Of a stretch of 64,000 bases of DNA, positions 16,696-26,596 are shown piece after piece; position 1 is the first letter of the stretch, and the number at the start of each line of letters is the position of its first letter. This DNA comes from Lysobacterales bacterium (GTDB lineage: Bacteria; Pseudomonadota; Gammaproteobacteria; Xanthomonadales; Xanthomonadaceae). The stretch is from assembly GCA_014946745.1 (NCBI GenBank), contig JADCRD010000001.1, positions 2,602,427 to 2,666,426 of the forward strand. The letters are read 5' to 3'. The translations under genes were made by a program, and so were the position numbers. Under the pieces are notes generated by a model that was given only the letters and a program-made list of their open reading frames with translations, did not search any database and was not told the origin of the DNA.

Positions 16696-17739
16696 TCAGC
16701 GATCCAACGCATCCAGCACGGCTTTCAGCTCGGCCGGCAGCGGCGCGCTGAGCGAGTACGGCTCGGTGCCGTCCTTCAGCGCGAACTTCAGGCTCGCGGC
16801 GTGCAGGAACAATCGCTTCAGACCGGCTGCCTTCAGGGCCTTGTTGGCCTCGCGCTCGCCGTACTTCTCGTCCATCGCCACCGGGTGGCCGCTGTGCTGG
16901 GCGTGCACGCGGATCTGGTGGGTGCGGCCGGTGTCGATGCGCACTTCGGTGTAGCTGTGGCCCCCGTGCAGGGCGAGACGGCGGAAATGGCTGAGCGAGG
17001 CCTTGCCCTCGACCGGGTCGACCCGGACCATGCGCTCACCGCCCTGCAGCTCGAACTTGCGCAGCGGCGCGTTCACGCTGAAGGGCTTCTGGCCGACGTC
17101 GCCGACCAGCAGGGTCAGGTAGCGCTTTTCCAGCTTGCCCTCGCGGATCAGGCGCTGGAGTTCGGTCAGCGCCGAGCGCTTCTTGGCGACGACCAGCAGG
17201 CCCGAGGTATCGCGGTCCAGACGATGCACCAGCTCCAGCGGCTCGCCCGGACGCAGCTGGCGCAGCAGTTCGATGGCGCCGAAGCTGATTCCGCTGCCGC
17301 CGTGGGTGGCGATACCGCTGGGTTTGTCGAGCGCCAGCAGAGCGCGGTCTTCGAACACGATGCTGTCGCGGATGCGCTCCAGCTGGCTGCGCGGCGCCTC
17401 CTGCGGGGCCTCGGGCTCGGCCAGCCGCACCGGCGGAATGCGCACGGTTTCACCGCCTTCGAGCCGGGTGTCGGGCTTGGCGCGACCGCCGTTCACGCGC
17501 ACCTCGCCGGTGCGCAGGATGCGGTAAATCAAGGAGCGCGGCGCGCCCTTCAGCTGGCCCAGCAGGAAGTTGTCCAGACGCTGGCCGGCGCGGTCGGCCG
17601 GCACTTGCACCAGGCGCACGCCGCCCGCTGTGGGCTGCTTAGCGGTTTCGTTTGCTGCGGCCGCACCCGGCTTGCTAGACTTCACGCGCGATAAGGTCCT
17701 GATTTTCCAGCGCCCTTCTCGTTTCCGGGGCTGTTTCAT
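16696..17739 (-). CDS. rluC: 23S rRNA pseudouridine synthase C
   Basis: RluC makes pseudouridines at 23S rRNA positions 955, 2504 and 2580 in E. coli. The 347-residue protein has an N-terminal S4 RNA-binding domain (GQRLDNFLLGQLKGAPRSLI, residues 52-71) and a catalytic domain with HRLDRDTSG at 172-180, where Asp175 is the nucleophile. The IDTGRTHQIRVH motif follows. It is divergent from rne, a common arrangement in gammaproteobacteria. The start is uncertain: ATG 17739 has no clear ribosome site, and GTG 17685 would remove 18 basic residues. The family core is unaffected by the choice. Confidence 0.92.
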   Translation of the reverse strand: MKQPRKREGRWKIRTLSRVKSSKPGAAAANETAKQPTAGGVRLVQVPADRAGQRLDNFLLGQLKGAPRSLIYRILRTGEVRVNGGRAKPDTRLEGGETVRIPPVRLAEPEAPQEAPRSQLERIRDSIVFEDRALLALDKPSGIATHGGSGISFGAIELLRQLRPGEPLELVHRLDRDTSGLLVVAKKRSALTELQRLIREGKLEKRYLTLLVGDVGQKPFSVNAPLRKFELQGGERMVRVDPVEGKASLSHFRRLALHGGHSYTEVRIDTGRTHQIRVHAQHSGHPVAMDEKYGEREANKALKAAGLKRLFLHAASLKFALKDGTEPYSLSAPLPAELKAVLDALDR

Positions 17740-18333
17740 GCATCACTCGGCGCGCTGCTCTTCGTAGATCGGACGGCGCGCGGGCCGAGTGTCGGTCCGC
17801 TTCAAGGCGGGCGTGCATGGTAGCGGCAACGGCGCAATCCAGCTTGATCGGGATGTACGCGGCAGGGGGCGAGGCCCCTGCGCCGCGCGGGGCCAGGGAT
17901 GGGCTCCGGGACGGAATCGGCGCATGCCGCTGGCCCTGAGGGGCGGTGGCTCGCCTGTTTCGAGTGGCCGGTTTCGAGCGCGCGCCGCCCTTTGTTGGCG
18001 AGCGCCGCGCGACGCCAGCCGCCGGTGGCGGGAGGGATCCCGCGCCGGCATCGCAGTATCGCGGCAGCCGCTGTCGCCACCGCTACCCTCGCTGGGCGAG
18101 GTTCTGGCCGGGCGTGCAGCGGAACGGTGATCGGTCATGGCGCGGCGGGGCTCCCGCAGCGCGGTCCGGTCGGTGGTACCCAACGGCAAGAACAACGTGT
18201 GGCGCTCCCGCGGGCCTTGATGGGCCCGGCAACGGTCGCAGCGCTGGTGACTCCGCTTCGGGCGCGCGGCCTTCGCGTGCCTTGGCCGGGATTTCCGGCG
18301 TTCCCCGCGTGAGCGCGCGAGGAATGACGTCCA
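17740..18333 (+). promoter_or_regulatory. Long non-coding leader region of rne
   Basis: Nearly 600 bases separate the rluC start from the rne ATG and contain no convincing gene in any frame. In E. coli and relatives, rne has a leader of several hundred bases whose hairpins let RNase E cleave its own mRNA and so autoregulate. The length and position here fit that arrangement, but I could not confirm the conserved hairpins by eye. Confidence 0.5.
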
Positions 18334-21300
18334 ATGAAGAGAATGCTGATCAACGCAACTCAGGCGGAAGAGTTGCGTGTGGCCATCGTCGACGGCCAGA
18401 GCCTGTACGACATCGACATCGAACAGCCCGCGAAAGAACAGAAGAAGTCCAACATCTACAAGGGCCGCATCACCCGGCTCGAACCCTCGCTGGAAGCCGC
18501 CTTCGTCGAATACGGCGGTGAGCGCCACGGCTTCCTGCCGCTGAAGGAAATCTCCCGCGACTACTTCCTCCCCGGCACCGACCCGAACAAGCACGGGATC
18601 AAGGAGCTGCTGAAGGAAGGCCAGGAAGTCGTCGTCCAGGTCGACAAGGAAGAGCGCGGCAACAAGGGCGCGGCGCTGACCACGTTCATCTCGCTGGCCG
18701 GCCGCTACATGGTGCTGATGCCCAACAGTCCGCGCGCCGGCGGCGTCTCGCGCCGCATCGAAGGCGAGGACCGCCAGGCCCTGAAAGAGGCCATGGACAA
18801 GCTGAACATCCCCGACGACATGGGGATCATCATCCGCACCGCCGGCGTTGGCCGCGATGCTGAAGAGCTGCAGTGGGACCTGGACTACCTGCTGCAGGTG
18901 TGGCGTGCGATCACCGACGCCGCGCTGGCTCGCCCTGCTGCGTTCCTGATCTACCAGGAGTCGCGTCTGATCGTGCGCGCCCTGCGCGACTACCTGCGCG
19001 CCGACATCGGCGAGATCCTGATCGACTCCGAGCAGATGTTCCAGGAGGCGCGCGACTTCGTCGAACAGGTGATGCCGCACACCCTGCGCAAGTTGAAGCT
19101 CTACAAAGACAGCATCCCGCTGTTCAACCGCTACCAGATCGAGTCGCAGATCGAGAACGCCTACGAGCGTCAGGTTCGCCTGCCCTCGGGCGGCTCGATC
19201 GTCATCGACCAGACGGAAGCGCTGACCGCCATCGACGTCAACTCGGCGCGCGCCACCAAGGGCGGCGACATCGAGGAGACCGCGTTCAACACCAACCTCG
19301 AAGCCGCTGACGAAGTCGCTCGCCAGCTGCGACTGCGCGACTTGGGCGGCCTGGTGGTGGTCGACTTCATCGACATGGAGTCGAACCGCCATCAGCGCGA
19401 AGTCGAAGAGCGCCTGAAGAACGCGCTGAAGCATGACCGCGCGCGCGTGCAGATCGGCCGCATCTCGCGCTTCGGCCTGCTGGAGATGTCGCGCCAGCGC
19501 CTGCGCCCCAGCCTCGGCGAATCCAGCCAGACGGTCTGCCCGCGCTGCGCCGGCCACGGCCGCATGCGCAGCGTCGAATCGCTGAGCCTGTCGATCCTGC
19601 GCCTGATCGAAGAGCAGGCGATGAAGGACAACACCGGCCAGGTGCTGGTGCAGGCCCCGCACGAGATCGCCAACTTCCTGTTGAACGAGAAGCGCCGCGG
19701 CCTGCTCGAAATCGAGCAGCGCCACGACGTGCCGGTGGTGATCGTGGCCGACGATCAGCTGGAGACACCGCACTTCAACGTGCAGCGCATCCGCGAGGGC
19801 GAACTGGGTGAAGAGACCGCCAAGCCCAGCTACCACCGCACCTCACCGCGCAAGCAGGAAGTGCATGCGCTGACCCGCGCCAACCTCAACATTCCGCCGG
19901 CCCCGGCGGTGAAGGCGGTCAAGCCGACCAGCCCCGCACCGATCCGCGAGGATCGCGAGGACGAGGAGCGCCCGAAGCCCGTACCGCAGCCACAGGCGCA
20001 GAAGCCGCAGCAGATCGCGCCGCAGCCGCGTCGTGAGCCGCAGGCCGAGCCAGCCAAGAAGCCCGGCCTGTGGTCGCGTCTGCTCGGCATGCTCGGCTTG
20101 GGCGCCACCGAAGCCCCGGCAGCGCCGCCGGCGCGTGACGGCAAGCGCGAGGGTCGCGACGGCCGCAATCGCGACCGCGATCAGCGTCGCGAGGAGCGCC
20201 GCAGTGAACGCGGCAACGAGCGTGGCGATCGCAACGAACAGCGCAACGACAGCCGCACGGAAGCCCGCAGCCAGCAGGAGGGTCGCGGCGGCAAGCCGCA
20301 GAAGGGCCAGCAGGGCGCAGCGGGCGGCAAGGCGCAGCCGCAGGAGGACCGCGGCCAAGGGCAGCGCCCCCAGGCACAGCCGCAAGACGAGCGCAGCGAA
20401 GGCGGCCGCAATCGGCAGGGCAAGCCCCAGGACAACGCGCGCACCGACAAGCCCGAACGCGGCGACAGGCCGGAGCGCGGGGAGAAGCCCGAGCGCAGCG
20501 AGCGCAACGAGAGCCGACGCGAACGCGCCGAAGCCGCTGCGGCAGCCGCGGCCGCAGCCGGAGCCGCCGCCGAGACGCGCCCACCCCGCGGCGAAGCGCG
20601 CGCGCCGGAAGCGCCCAAACCGGCCGCGGCCGAAGCGGTTGCGCCTGTCGCCGTCGCCGTGACCGAAGAGGCGGTGGGCACGGAAGCCCTCGCAAACGCA
20701 GCGCCTGAAGCGGCGACAGAGGCCGCAGGCGAGGCCAGCGCTGGCGGACGTCGCCGCCGCGGTCGCCGCGGCGGTCGCCGCCGCCGTCGCGAGGCCGGTG
20801 CCAACGGCGAAGCCAACGGCAGCGATCAGAGCCTGGGCCTGGACGACGACGACAGCGACGATGCCGACGGCATTGAAGCCACGACGCCGATCGAAGCGCC
20901 AAAGTCGAACGCCCAGCCCGAAGCGACGGGCGAAGCTGCCGAGGCCGATTCGGACAGCGCGGTGGCGCAAGCCCCGGATGCGCCAGCCAAGGGCGAAGCG
21001 CCGCCCTTCGTGCCGGTGCCCCTGCCTCGCCCCGCGGCGGTCGCAGCCGCTGCCGCAGCCACCGCCACGCTGGTGCCTGCACCCGCGACTGCCGTCGTCG
21101 AGCCGGCGAGCGTCGCGCTCGCGGACGTAGAGTCCTCACCCGCGCCGGCTGAACCGGCCCCGCCGACAGCGCCGTCGCCGCCGCAAGCGCTGGCTGCGCC
21201 TGCACCCGAACCGGATGCGTCGTCTGTCGACAGCGTTGAGGCAACTGCAGCGCCGATCGCCGCATCGGTGCCCGCTGTCGAGGCGGAGGTTGCGGTGGCG

Positions 21301-21717
21301 GTGGCCGCGCCCGCGCTCGCCACCGTCGCGCCTGCCTACCCGGATGCAGCACCCACGCCGGCAGCGCAAGTCGAGGCGGCCGCTGCGGCAGCCCCTGTCG
21401 AGGCAGCCGAGCCCGCGATCGCCGCAGCCTCCGAGCCAGCCTCGGTCGAATCGCAGGCAGCGCCTGTTGTGGCCGAAGCGGCACCGAGGGTCGAAGTCGA
21501 CTCGCCGGTGGAGGTGAGCATCGAAGCCCCGGCAGCGGCTTCGGCGACACCTGTCGCCACAGTGACCGAAGTCGCGGAAGCCGCGCCTGCTGCCGAAGCC
21601 GCGGCGACCGCAAACGCGCCGGCGGACGCCGGAGCAGACGCTCCGGCGAGCGAGGCCCAGGCCCTTGCCGAAGCCCCGGCTGCGGAAGCGACACCGCGTC
21701 AGGAGCGACTTATCTGA
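18334..21717 (+). CDS. rne: Ribonuclease E
   Basis: RNase E is the essential endonuclease and scaffold of the RNA degradosome, processing rRNA and tRNA and starting mRNA decay. The 1127-residue protein begins [20 protein letters not shown], with an S1 domain near residues 40-120. The DNase I-like catalytic part has metal-binding Asp301 ([14 protein letters not shown]) and Asp344 (VVVDFIDME). The zinc-link CPRCAGHG has Cys402 and Cys405, which join subunits. From about residue 525 the protein is disordered. An Arg-rich RNA-binding part contains [15 protein letters not shown] near 805-820, and a roughly 250-residue Ala/Pro/Val-rich acidic tail follows. Partner-binding microdomains in the tail cannot be assigned by eye. 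A strong terminator follows. Confidence 0.97.
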   Translation: MKRMLINATQAEELRVAIVDGQSLYDIDIEQPAKEQKKSNIYKGRITRLEPSLEAAFVEYGGERHGFLPLKEISRDYFLPGTDPNKHGIKELLKEGQEVVVQVDKEERGNKGAALTTFISLAGRYMVLMPNSPRAGGVSRRIEGEDRQALKEAMDKLNIPDDMGIIIRTAGVGRDAEELQWDLDYLLQVWRAITDAALARPAAFLIYQESRLIVRALRDYLRADIGEILIDSEQMFQEARDFVEQVMPHTLRKLKLYKDSIPLFNRYQIESQIENAYERQVRLPSGGSIVIDQTEALTAIDVNSARATKGGDIEETAFNTNLEAADEVARQLRLRDLGGLVVVDFIDMESNRHQREVEERLKNALKHDRARVQIGRISRFGLLEMSRQRLRPSLGESSQTVCPRCAGHGRMRSVESLSLSILRLIEEQAMKDNTGQVLVQAPHEIANFLLNEKRRGLLEIEQRHDVPVVIVADDQLETPHFNVQRIREGELGEETAKPSYHRTSPRKQEVHALTRANLNIPPAPAVKAVKPTSPAPIREDREDEERPKPVPQPQAQKPQQIAPQPRREPQAEPAKKPGLWSRLLGMLGLGATEAPAAPPARDGKREGRDGRNRDRDQRREERRSERGNERGDRNEQRNDSRTEARSQQEGRGGKPQKGQQGAAGGKAQPQEDRGQGQRPQAQPQDERSEGGRNRQGKPQDNARTDKPERGDRPERGEKPERSERNESRRERAEAAAAAAAAAGAAAETRPPRGEARAPEAPKPAAAEAVAPVAVAVTEEAVGTEALANAAPEAATEAAGEASAGGRRRRGRRGGRRRRREAGANGEANGSDQSLGLDDDDSDDADGIEATTPIEAPKSNAQPEATGEAAEADSDSAVAQAPDAPAKGEAPPFVPVPLPRPAAVAAAAAATATLVPAPATAVVEPASVALADVESSPAPAEPAPPTAPSPPQALAAPAPEPDASSVDSVEATAAPIAASVPAVEAEVAVAVAAPALATVAPAYPDAAPTPAAQVEAAAAAAPVEAAEPAIAAASEPASVESQAAPVVAEAAPRVEVDSPVEVSIEAPAAASATPVATVTEVAEAAPAAEAAATANAPADAGADAPASEAQALAEAPAAEATPRQERLI

Positions 21718-21741
21718 TCGGGCAGATCCCCCGAACAGCGC

Positions 21742-21778
21742 ACGCGAACGGCCCGGCACTCCCGGGCCGTTCGCGTTT
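21742..21778 (+). terminator. Rho-independent terminator of rne
   Basis: ACGCGAACGGCCCGG (21742-21756) and CCGGGCCGTTCGCGT (21762-21776) form a perfect 15-bp stem with a CACTC loop, followed by TTT. It starts 25 bases after the rne stop. Nearly the same stem occurs after the M13 peptidase gene at 37442-37471. Confidence 0.9.
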
Positions 21779-21997
21779 GGGCGGCAGTGCTTGCTTGAGA
21801 CATGCTGCGCGCCACGGAGGGCGCGCCCTGGCCGCGAGCGCACACCGGCCCAGTCGACAGAACGCCGCGAAGGTCAGGCTGCGGCGCTGAAGCCCGCCTC
21901 CGCTCACCTTCTGGACCAAGCCGTCGGGTCAACCCAGGGAGCGAACACCGCGCGCTGCTTGATGGAGACCTGCTGCGGGACTGTCCCGACGCGTGCC

Positions 21998-22639
21998 TCA
22001 ACTCGCGTTGGGATCCACCAGTCCGTGCTGCCGAGCGATCCGCGCCAGCGAGACCACATCGCGCACGCCGAGCTTGTCGAACACGCGGTACTTGTGGGTG
22101 GCGACGGTCTTCGCGCTCAGGCTGAGTCGCTGGCCGATCTCGGTCATCTTGCGGCCCTGCACCAGCAGCAGGGCGACCTCCAGCTCGCGGGGCGTCAGCG
22201 CCTGCACGGCTGAGGGCGTGCCGGTGAGCCCCTCCATCGCGATCTGTCGAGCGATCGAAGCGCCGATGTAGCGACGACCTGCCGCCACTTCACGCACTGC
22301 AGTGAGCAGTTCGGGTCCGGGCGCGCCCTTGTCGAGGTAGCCATAGGCACCCGCAGCCAGCACGCGCTTCGGAATCGGACCTTCGTTGAGCACCGAGACC
22401 ATGATCAAACGCACATCGGGCAGGCTGCGGGCGAGGCGCTCTGTGACCTCCAGGCCGGACAGCCCGGGCATGTGGAAATCGCAGAGCACCACATCAGGCT
22501 TGAGTTTGCGCAGGAGCGGCAGGGCCTCGTCGCCGCTGCCGGCCTCGCCCACCACCTGCAGATCAGGCTCGGCCTCAAGGATCATGCGCACCCCGGCGCG
22601 CATGAGCCCATGGTCGTCCACCAGAACAATCCGAATCAT
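21998..22639 (-). CDS. GacA/UvrY-type LuxR-family response regulator
   Basis: From ATG 22639 (GGGGGAGGAG ribosome site) the protein has 213 residues. The receiver domain has phospho-acceptor Asp54 (VVLCDFHMPG) and Lys104 (YGYLDKG). The C-terminal LuxR helix-turn-helix includes LTPRELEVALLLVQG and LSAKTVATHKYRVFDKLGV. Length and several stretches (YIGASIARQIA near 127-137, and a tail ending RQHGLVD) resemble GacA/UvrY, which with GacS/BarA switches on small RNAs that sequester CsrA. In GacA organisms uvrC often follows, but it does not here. The upstream open frame to 22831 is not supported. The partner kinase is unknown. Confidence 0.85.
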   Translation of the reverse strand: MIRIVLVDDHGLMRAGVRMILEAEPDLQVVGEAGSGDEALPLLRKLKPDVVLCDFHMPGLSGLEVTERLARSLPDVRLIMVSVLNEGPIPKRVLAAGAYGYLDKGAPGPELLTAVREVAAGRRYIGASIARQIAMEGLTGTPSAVQALTPRELEVALLLVQGRKMTEIGQRLSLSAKTVATHKYRVFDKLGVRDVVSLARIARQHGLVDPNAS

Positions 22640-22881
22640 TCCGCTCCTCCCCCAAAGGCGAAAGCTTGCTGTGCGCCCCTCCGTGCGACCGCGCTTAGCG
22701 CGACCGGCCACTGACGAATGCCGACCTGCGAGCGGATCAGACCATGAATGCAATCCGGAAGGCGGGCAAGACCCGCGCACGGTGCTGTGCACTGCGTTCC
22801 GAACCACTCTCAACCTGAGCCGGGCCAGCACCCCGATCGTGCAGGCGCTCGGAGCTCAAGGCTGCCGCGGCGACCGGGCGC

Positions 22882-23517
22882 TTACCAGACCAGATCGTCG
22901 GGCACGGCGAAACGCGGGTCGGCGTACTCGTCGCCGCCTTCAACCGCATTCGGATCGACCTGCAGGGCCACGCAGTCCGGCATGAGCGCGCGGGCCTCAT
23001 CGGCGTGCGCGAGTGTCACCAGGTGATAGCGACCGCCCGCGGACACAATCGCCAGCTCACCGGCGTTCAAGACTTTGAGCTGCTCGGCCGTGACATAGAC
23101 ACGGCGAATCTTGCCGGCATGCTCGAAGTGCCGCGGCAGATCTGCGCTGGCGGCGTTGAGCGAGGCCTTCTGCATCAGCTCGAACAGCTTCTGCCGCGCT
23201 TCGCGGCGGCGCGCGGCCTCGGCCTGGCGCTCGCGCTCCAGGCGCTGCTGCTCCTCGCGCTCGACGCGCTGGCGCAGCGCGTAGGCCTTGGCCAGATCGA
23301 TCTCCTCCTGGCTGCGCGCCGCGGGTGCGTGCGCACGCGCGTCCTGCGGACGGCGCGGGCCCGGCTTCGCCTGCGCAGGCTTGCCCGGCGCAGGCTTGGC
23401 GTGTGCCGCAGAGCGCGCTGAGGCATCGCGCGGGGGCCGCTGCGGCTCGCGCGGCTTGGCGGGTTCAGGAGCTTTGAAGCCCAGCTGCATCAGCTGGTCG
23501 CGCAGGGAAGTGGTCAT
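22882..23517 (-). CDS. DUF2058 (YaiL-like) protein
   Basis: Starting at ATG 23517 gives 211 residues. It opens MTTSLRDQLMQLGF, typical of DUF2058, followed by a Pro/Ala/Lys/Arg-rich linker (about 16-65) and a charged coiled-coil-like helix rich in Arg and Glu (about 70-115). The globular part contains FEHAGKIRRVYVTAEQ and the protein ends AVPDDLVW. This is the last gene of the ugd-slyX-DUF2058 run, 32 bases after slyX. A second DUF2058 gene with the same VPDDLVW ending lies at 41750-42301. The molecular function is not established; E. coli YaiL is called a nucleoprotein/polynucleotide-associated enzyme on weak evidence. Confidence 0.88.
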   Translation of the reverse strand: MTTSLRDQLMQLGFKAPEPAKPREPQRPPRDASARSAAHAKPAPGKPAQAKPGPRRPQDARAHAPAARSQEEIDLAKAYALRQRVEREEQQRLERERQAEAARRREARQKLFELMQKASLNAASADLPRHFEHAGKIRRVYVTAEQLKVLNAGELAIVSAGGRYHLVTLAHADEARALMPDCVALQVDPNAVEGGDEYADPRFAVPDDLVW

Positions 23518-23549
23518 CGCTGGCAGCAATCGTCGTTGGCACCGCGGCG

Positions 23550-23762
23550 TCAGTAGTGCGGCGGCGGCGGCTCCTGCGCCGGATCGGCGTACAGCAAACC
23601 GCGCAGGGATTTCAGGTCGGTGAGCATCAGCTCCAGCCGGCGCTCGAGTTGCTCGATGCGCAACGTCTGGTCGGTGATCACCGCGTTCAAGCGCTGCATC
23701 GTATCGTCCTGGAAAGCCACCCGCATCTCCAGTTCGACGATGCGCTCCACAAGCTCATGCAT
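23550..23762 (-). CDS. slyX: SlyX family protein
   Basis: A 70-residue, heptad-patterned protein: [20 protein letters not shown] followed by [20 protein letters not shown], ending in the proline-rich PPPPHY tail characteristic of SlyX. The whole chain up to about residue 55 should form a coiled coil. Its start overlaps the end of ugd by 8 bases, so the two are translationally linked. SlyX function is unknown; it is named from its position next to slyD in enteric bacteria, which is not the case here. Confidence 0.93.
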   Translation of the reverse strand: MHELVERIVELEMRVAFQDDTMQRLNAVITDQTLRIEQLERRLELMLTDLKSLRGLLYADPAQEPPPPHY

Positions 23763-25110
23763 GGCCCACCTCCGCGCCGGCAGCCAGCGAGCGACCTCGA
23801 CCGATCCCGTAGTAGGCCAGTCCGCTGCGCTCCACGCTCGCCGGATCCCAGATGTTGCGGCCGTCGAACACCACCGGGGTCGTCAGGCTGCGGACGATGC
23901 GGCGGAAGTCCGGGCTCCAGAAGGCTTTCCACTCCGTCACCAGGACCAGCGCATCAGCGCCTTCCAGAGCCGCATACGGCTCGTCGACCAGGCTGAGGTC
24001 GGGCCGCTCGCCGTAGAGGCGCAGCGCCTCATCGCGGGCTTCGGGATCGAAGGCCGAAACCGCGGCGCCATCGGCCCAGAGCTGCTCCATCAGACGACGA
24101 CTCGGCGCCTCACGCATGTCGTCCGTGTTCGGCTTGAAGGCGAGCCCCCAAAGCGCGATGCGGCGGCCGCGCAGGTCGCCGAAGTGGCGCTTGAGCAGGG
24201 CGTGCAGCTTGTCTTTCTGCGCGTTGTTGACCGCTTCGACCGCGCACAGAATGCGCGCATCGAAGCCCTGCGCCGCGGCGGTGCGATGCAGCGCCTGAAC
24301 ATCCTTCGGAAAGCAGCTGCCGCCGTAGCCGGCGCCGGGATAGATGAACGAGAAGCCGATCCGAGGATCGGAGCCGATGCCTATGCGGACCTTCTCGATG
24401 TCGGCTCCAAGCCGCTCAGCGAGGTTGGCCATTTCGTTCATGAAGCTGATCTTGGTGGCCAGCATGGCGTTGGCGGCGTACTTGGTGAGCTCCGCCGAAC
24501 GCAGGTCCATGATCACGATGCGCTCGTGGTTGCGATTGAAGGGCGCATACAGCGCGCGCAGCACGTCAACGGCGCGGGCGCTCTCGCAGCCGATGATGAT
24601 GCGGTCAGGACGCATGCAGTCCTTGACCGCATCGCCCTCCTTCAGGAATTCGGGGTTGGAGGCAAGCTCGAAGGCCAGCGTCGAGCCGCGTTCGGCCAGC
24701 GCGGAAGCGATCTCCGACCGTACCCGATCGGCGGTGCCGACCGGCACGGTCGACTTGGTCACCACCAGCGCCTCGCGCTGCAGATGGCGGCCGATGGTGC
24801 GGGCCACCGTCAGCACGTGGCTGAGATCGGCGCTGCCGTCCTCGTCCGGCGGCGTACCGACCGCGATGAAAACGATGTCAGCATCGGCCAGCGCCGCGGC
24901 GGCATCGGTGGTGAACTGCAAGCGGCCCGCGCGGCTGTTCTCGATGACCATGGGCGCGAGGCCCGGCTCGAAGATCGGCACGCGCCCATGGCGCAGGGCT
25001 TCGACCTTGTCTGCGTCGATGTCCACGCAGGTGACAGTGTTGCCGACTTCGGCGAGACAGGTCCCAGTGACCAGGCCGACGTAGCCGGTTCCGAAGACGG
25101 TGACGTTCAT
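23755..25110 (-). CDS. ugd: UDP-glucose 6-dehydrogenase
   Basis: Ugd oxidises UDP-glucose twice with NAD+ to give UDP-glucuronate for surface polysaccharides. From ATG 25110 (GGAGTGAG ribosome site) it has 451 residues. The N-terminal Rossmann motif is [19 protein letters not shown], and the catalytic thiol lies in [12 protein letters not shown] near residue 265. The conserved [10 protein letters not shown] and the C-terminal [20 protein letters not shown]-domain motif are present. The frame extends 20 codons upstream without family similarity. It leads the ugd-slyX-DUF2058 operon. No glycosyltransferase cluster is adjacent, so the end product is unknown. Confidence 0.96.
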   Translation of the reverse strand: MNVTVFGTGYVGLVTGTCLAEVGNTVTCVDIDADKVEALRHGRVPIFEPGLAPMVIENSRAGRLQFTTDAAAALADADIVFIAVGTPPDEDGSADLSHVLTVARTIGRHLQREALVVTKSTVPVGTADRVRSEIASALAERGSTLAFELASNPEFLKEGDAVKDCMRPDRIIIGCESARAVDVLRALYAPFNRNHERIVIMDLRSAELTKYAANAMLATKISFMNEMANLAERLGADIEKVRIGIGSDPRIGFSFIYPGAGYGGSCFPKDVQALHRTAAAQGFDARILCAVEAVNNAQKDKLHALLKRHFGDLRGRRIALWGLAFKPNTDDMREAPSRRLMEQLWADGAAVSAFDPEARDEALRLYGERPDLSLVDEPYAALEGADALVLVTEWKAFWSPDFRRIVRSLTTPVVFDGRNIWDPASVERSGLAYYGIGRGRSLAAGAEVGHA

Positions 25111-25215
25111 GCGCTCACTCCGGGGTTGATCGATCGACCGCGCGAACGAAGGTCTGCGGCCGAGGCGCAAGGCTAGCCGACGGGGATGCAGGGCCTGTTG
25201 CAGTCACGGTCGGCC

Positions 25216-25250
25216 CAAAAGAAAGCGGCCGGCGAGGCTTCGCCGGCCGC
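25216..25250 (-). terminator. Rho-independent terminator of the FKBP gene
   Basis: On the minus strand GCGGCCGGCGA and TCGCCGGCCGC (plus-strand arms 25225-25235 and 25240-25250) form an 11-bp stem followed by TTTCTTTT. It lies 21 bases after the FKBP stop and ahead of ugd, so it separates the two transcription units. Confidence 0.9.
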
Positions 25251-25271
25251 GATCTGGAATCGCTGCGAGGA

Positions 25272-25982
25272 TTACTCCGCGGCGACGATCTCGATCAGTT
25301 CAACTTCGAACTTGAGCGTGGCGTTCGGGCCGATCGGGCCCGGGGTGCCGTTCTCGCCGTAGGCTAGCTCGGAGGGCAGCCACAGGGTGTACTTGCTGCC
25401 GACGTTCATCAGCTGCAGGGCTTCGGTCCAACCCGGGATGACCTGGTTCAGGGCGAACTGCGCCGGCTCGCCGCGATCGACCGAGCTGTCGAACTTGGTG
25501 CCGTCCAGCAGGGTGCCGGTGTAGTGCACCTTGACCGTATCGGTGGCGGCCGGACGCGGGCCTTCGCCTTCCTTCTCGACCTTGTACTGCAGGCCGGACT
25601 CGGTGGTCTTCACGCCCGACTTGGTCTTGTTCTCGGCCAGAAAGGCTTCGCCCGCCTCGCGATTGGTCTTGGCGGCGGCCTGGGTCTCAGCCTCGCGCTT
25701 GGCCTGCAGCTTCTGGCCGAAGGCCTGCTGCACCGCCATCGCTTCTTCCTGGCTGATGGCCGGCTCTTCGCCGGACAGGCCGGTTTCGATACCGCGCATC
25801 AGCACCTGCAGATCGACCTCATCCTTGATCTGCACCAGCGAGCCCGCGATCTGCAGGCCGATCACGTAGCTGATCTTGTCCTTCTCGGTTTCCAGCTTGT
25901 CGTTCGCGACCGCGAAGGACGAAAACCCGACCACAGCGGCGGTGGCCGCGGCGAGCAGGGTGGTGCGCAGGGAATGCTTCAT
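25272..25982 (-). CDS. FKBP-type peptidyl-prolyl cis-trans isomerase (FkpA/Mip-like)
   Basis: This 236-residue periplasmic protein has a signal peptide ending SSFAVAN (about residue 27). An N-terminal dimerisation domain of long helices follows (KDKISYVIGLQIAGSL, then an Ala/Lys/Glu-rich helix to about 125). The FKBP domain starts at SGLQYKVEKEGEGPRP, with VHYTGTLLDGTKFDSS, the binding-site Val/Ile-Pro-Gly-Trp-Thr-Glu (QVIPGWTEAL) and the final LKFEVELIEI. This is the Mip/FkpA architecture, which assists folding of periplasmic and outer-membrane proteins. A strong terminator follows, so it is probably monocistronic. No lipobox is present. Confidence 0.94.
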   Translation of the reverse strand: MKHSLRTTLLAAATAAVVGFSSFAVANDKLETEKDKISYVIGLQIAGSLVQIKDEVDLQVLMRGIETGLSGEEPAISQEEAMAVQQAFGQKLQAKREAETQAAAKTNREAGEAFLAENKTKSGVKTTESGLQYKVEKEGEGPRPAATDTVKVHYTGTLLDGTKFDSSVDRGEPAQFALNQVIPGWTEALQLMNVGSKYTLWLPSELAYGENGTPGPIGPNATLKFEVELIEIVAAE

Positions 25983-26111
25983 GGGTTCTCCAACAGGATA
26001 GGCGCCGTGAGTCCGACGGCGACGGGGCGCGGTATTGTGGGGTGGCCCCCGCAGGGGCGCAACGCCGGGCCCACGGACGCTTGTCGGCGAAGAAGGTTCC
26101 CCAGCCGTCGA

Positions 26112-26537
26112 TCAGGCCATCAATGCGGTCACCGCCAGCACGTGGCAGGCGAGCACGACGGCGGTCAGCAGCGCGCGCAGACGGCGAAACCACAGCGGGG
26201 CAGGCAGACGGTCGCCCGGCCCATCCAGCCACCATTGGCCGACGAAGCCACAGGCGAGCAGCAGCAGCGCGGCCGCAGCGGGCGCCTGCAGCGCGACCCA
26301 GGCCCACAGGCTGGGCAGCACCGCCCAGACGTACTCGATCGGGCGATCGACCGAGAGCCCGCGCCCCCAGCGCACCCCGCCGAGGAAGGACAGGATCAGA
26401 GCGGAGTAGCCGAGCAGGGCCGGCTGCGCCAGGGCGCGCCAGTCCGGCGACCACACCGACACCGACAGCAGCAGGAAGGGCAATAGCCCTGCCAGACCCA
26501 GCCATACCGCCATACGCTCGGACTTGCGCACCTTCAC
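26112..26537 (-). CDS. DUF3429 family membrane protein
   Basis: A small inner-membrane protein of about 141 residues with four to five hydrophobic helices. The stretch LLGYSALILSFLGGVRWG is typical of DUF3429, as is the later EYVWAVLPSLWAWVAL. GTG 26537 is chosen as start because a GGAGAG ribosome site sits about 8 bases upstream; ATG 26585 (16 residues longer) and ATG 26513 are alternatives. The function of the family is unknown. It is divergent from the NTF2-like gene 59 bases away. Confidence 0.85.
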   Translation of the reverse strand: MKVRKSERMAVWLGLAGLLPFLLLSVSVWSPDWRALAQPALLGYSALILSFLGGVRWGRGLSVDRPIEYVWAVLPSLWAWVALQAPAAAALLLLACGFVGQWWLDGPGDRLPAPLWFRRLRALLTAVVLACHVLAVTALMA

Positions 26538-26596
26538 TTGGGTCTCTCCTCGCCGTGGTTCATCCTGCCCCGCATTCCACCTCACGGAGCCCGACC

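Noticed and set aside
19919-21694. 591-residue minus-strand frame over rne
   Set aside because: It mirrors the Ala/Pro-rich RNase E tail; Arg/Pro/Leu-rich composition without any domain shows it is a shadow.
26042-26596. N-terminal extension of the NTF2-like protein
   Set aside because: The in-frame upstream part is antisense to the DUF3429 gene and has shadow-like composition; TTG 26597 with a GGAG site is a better start.
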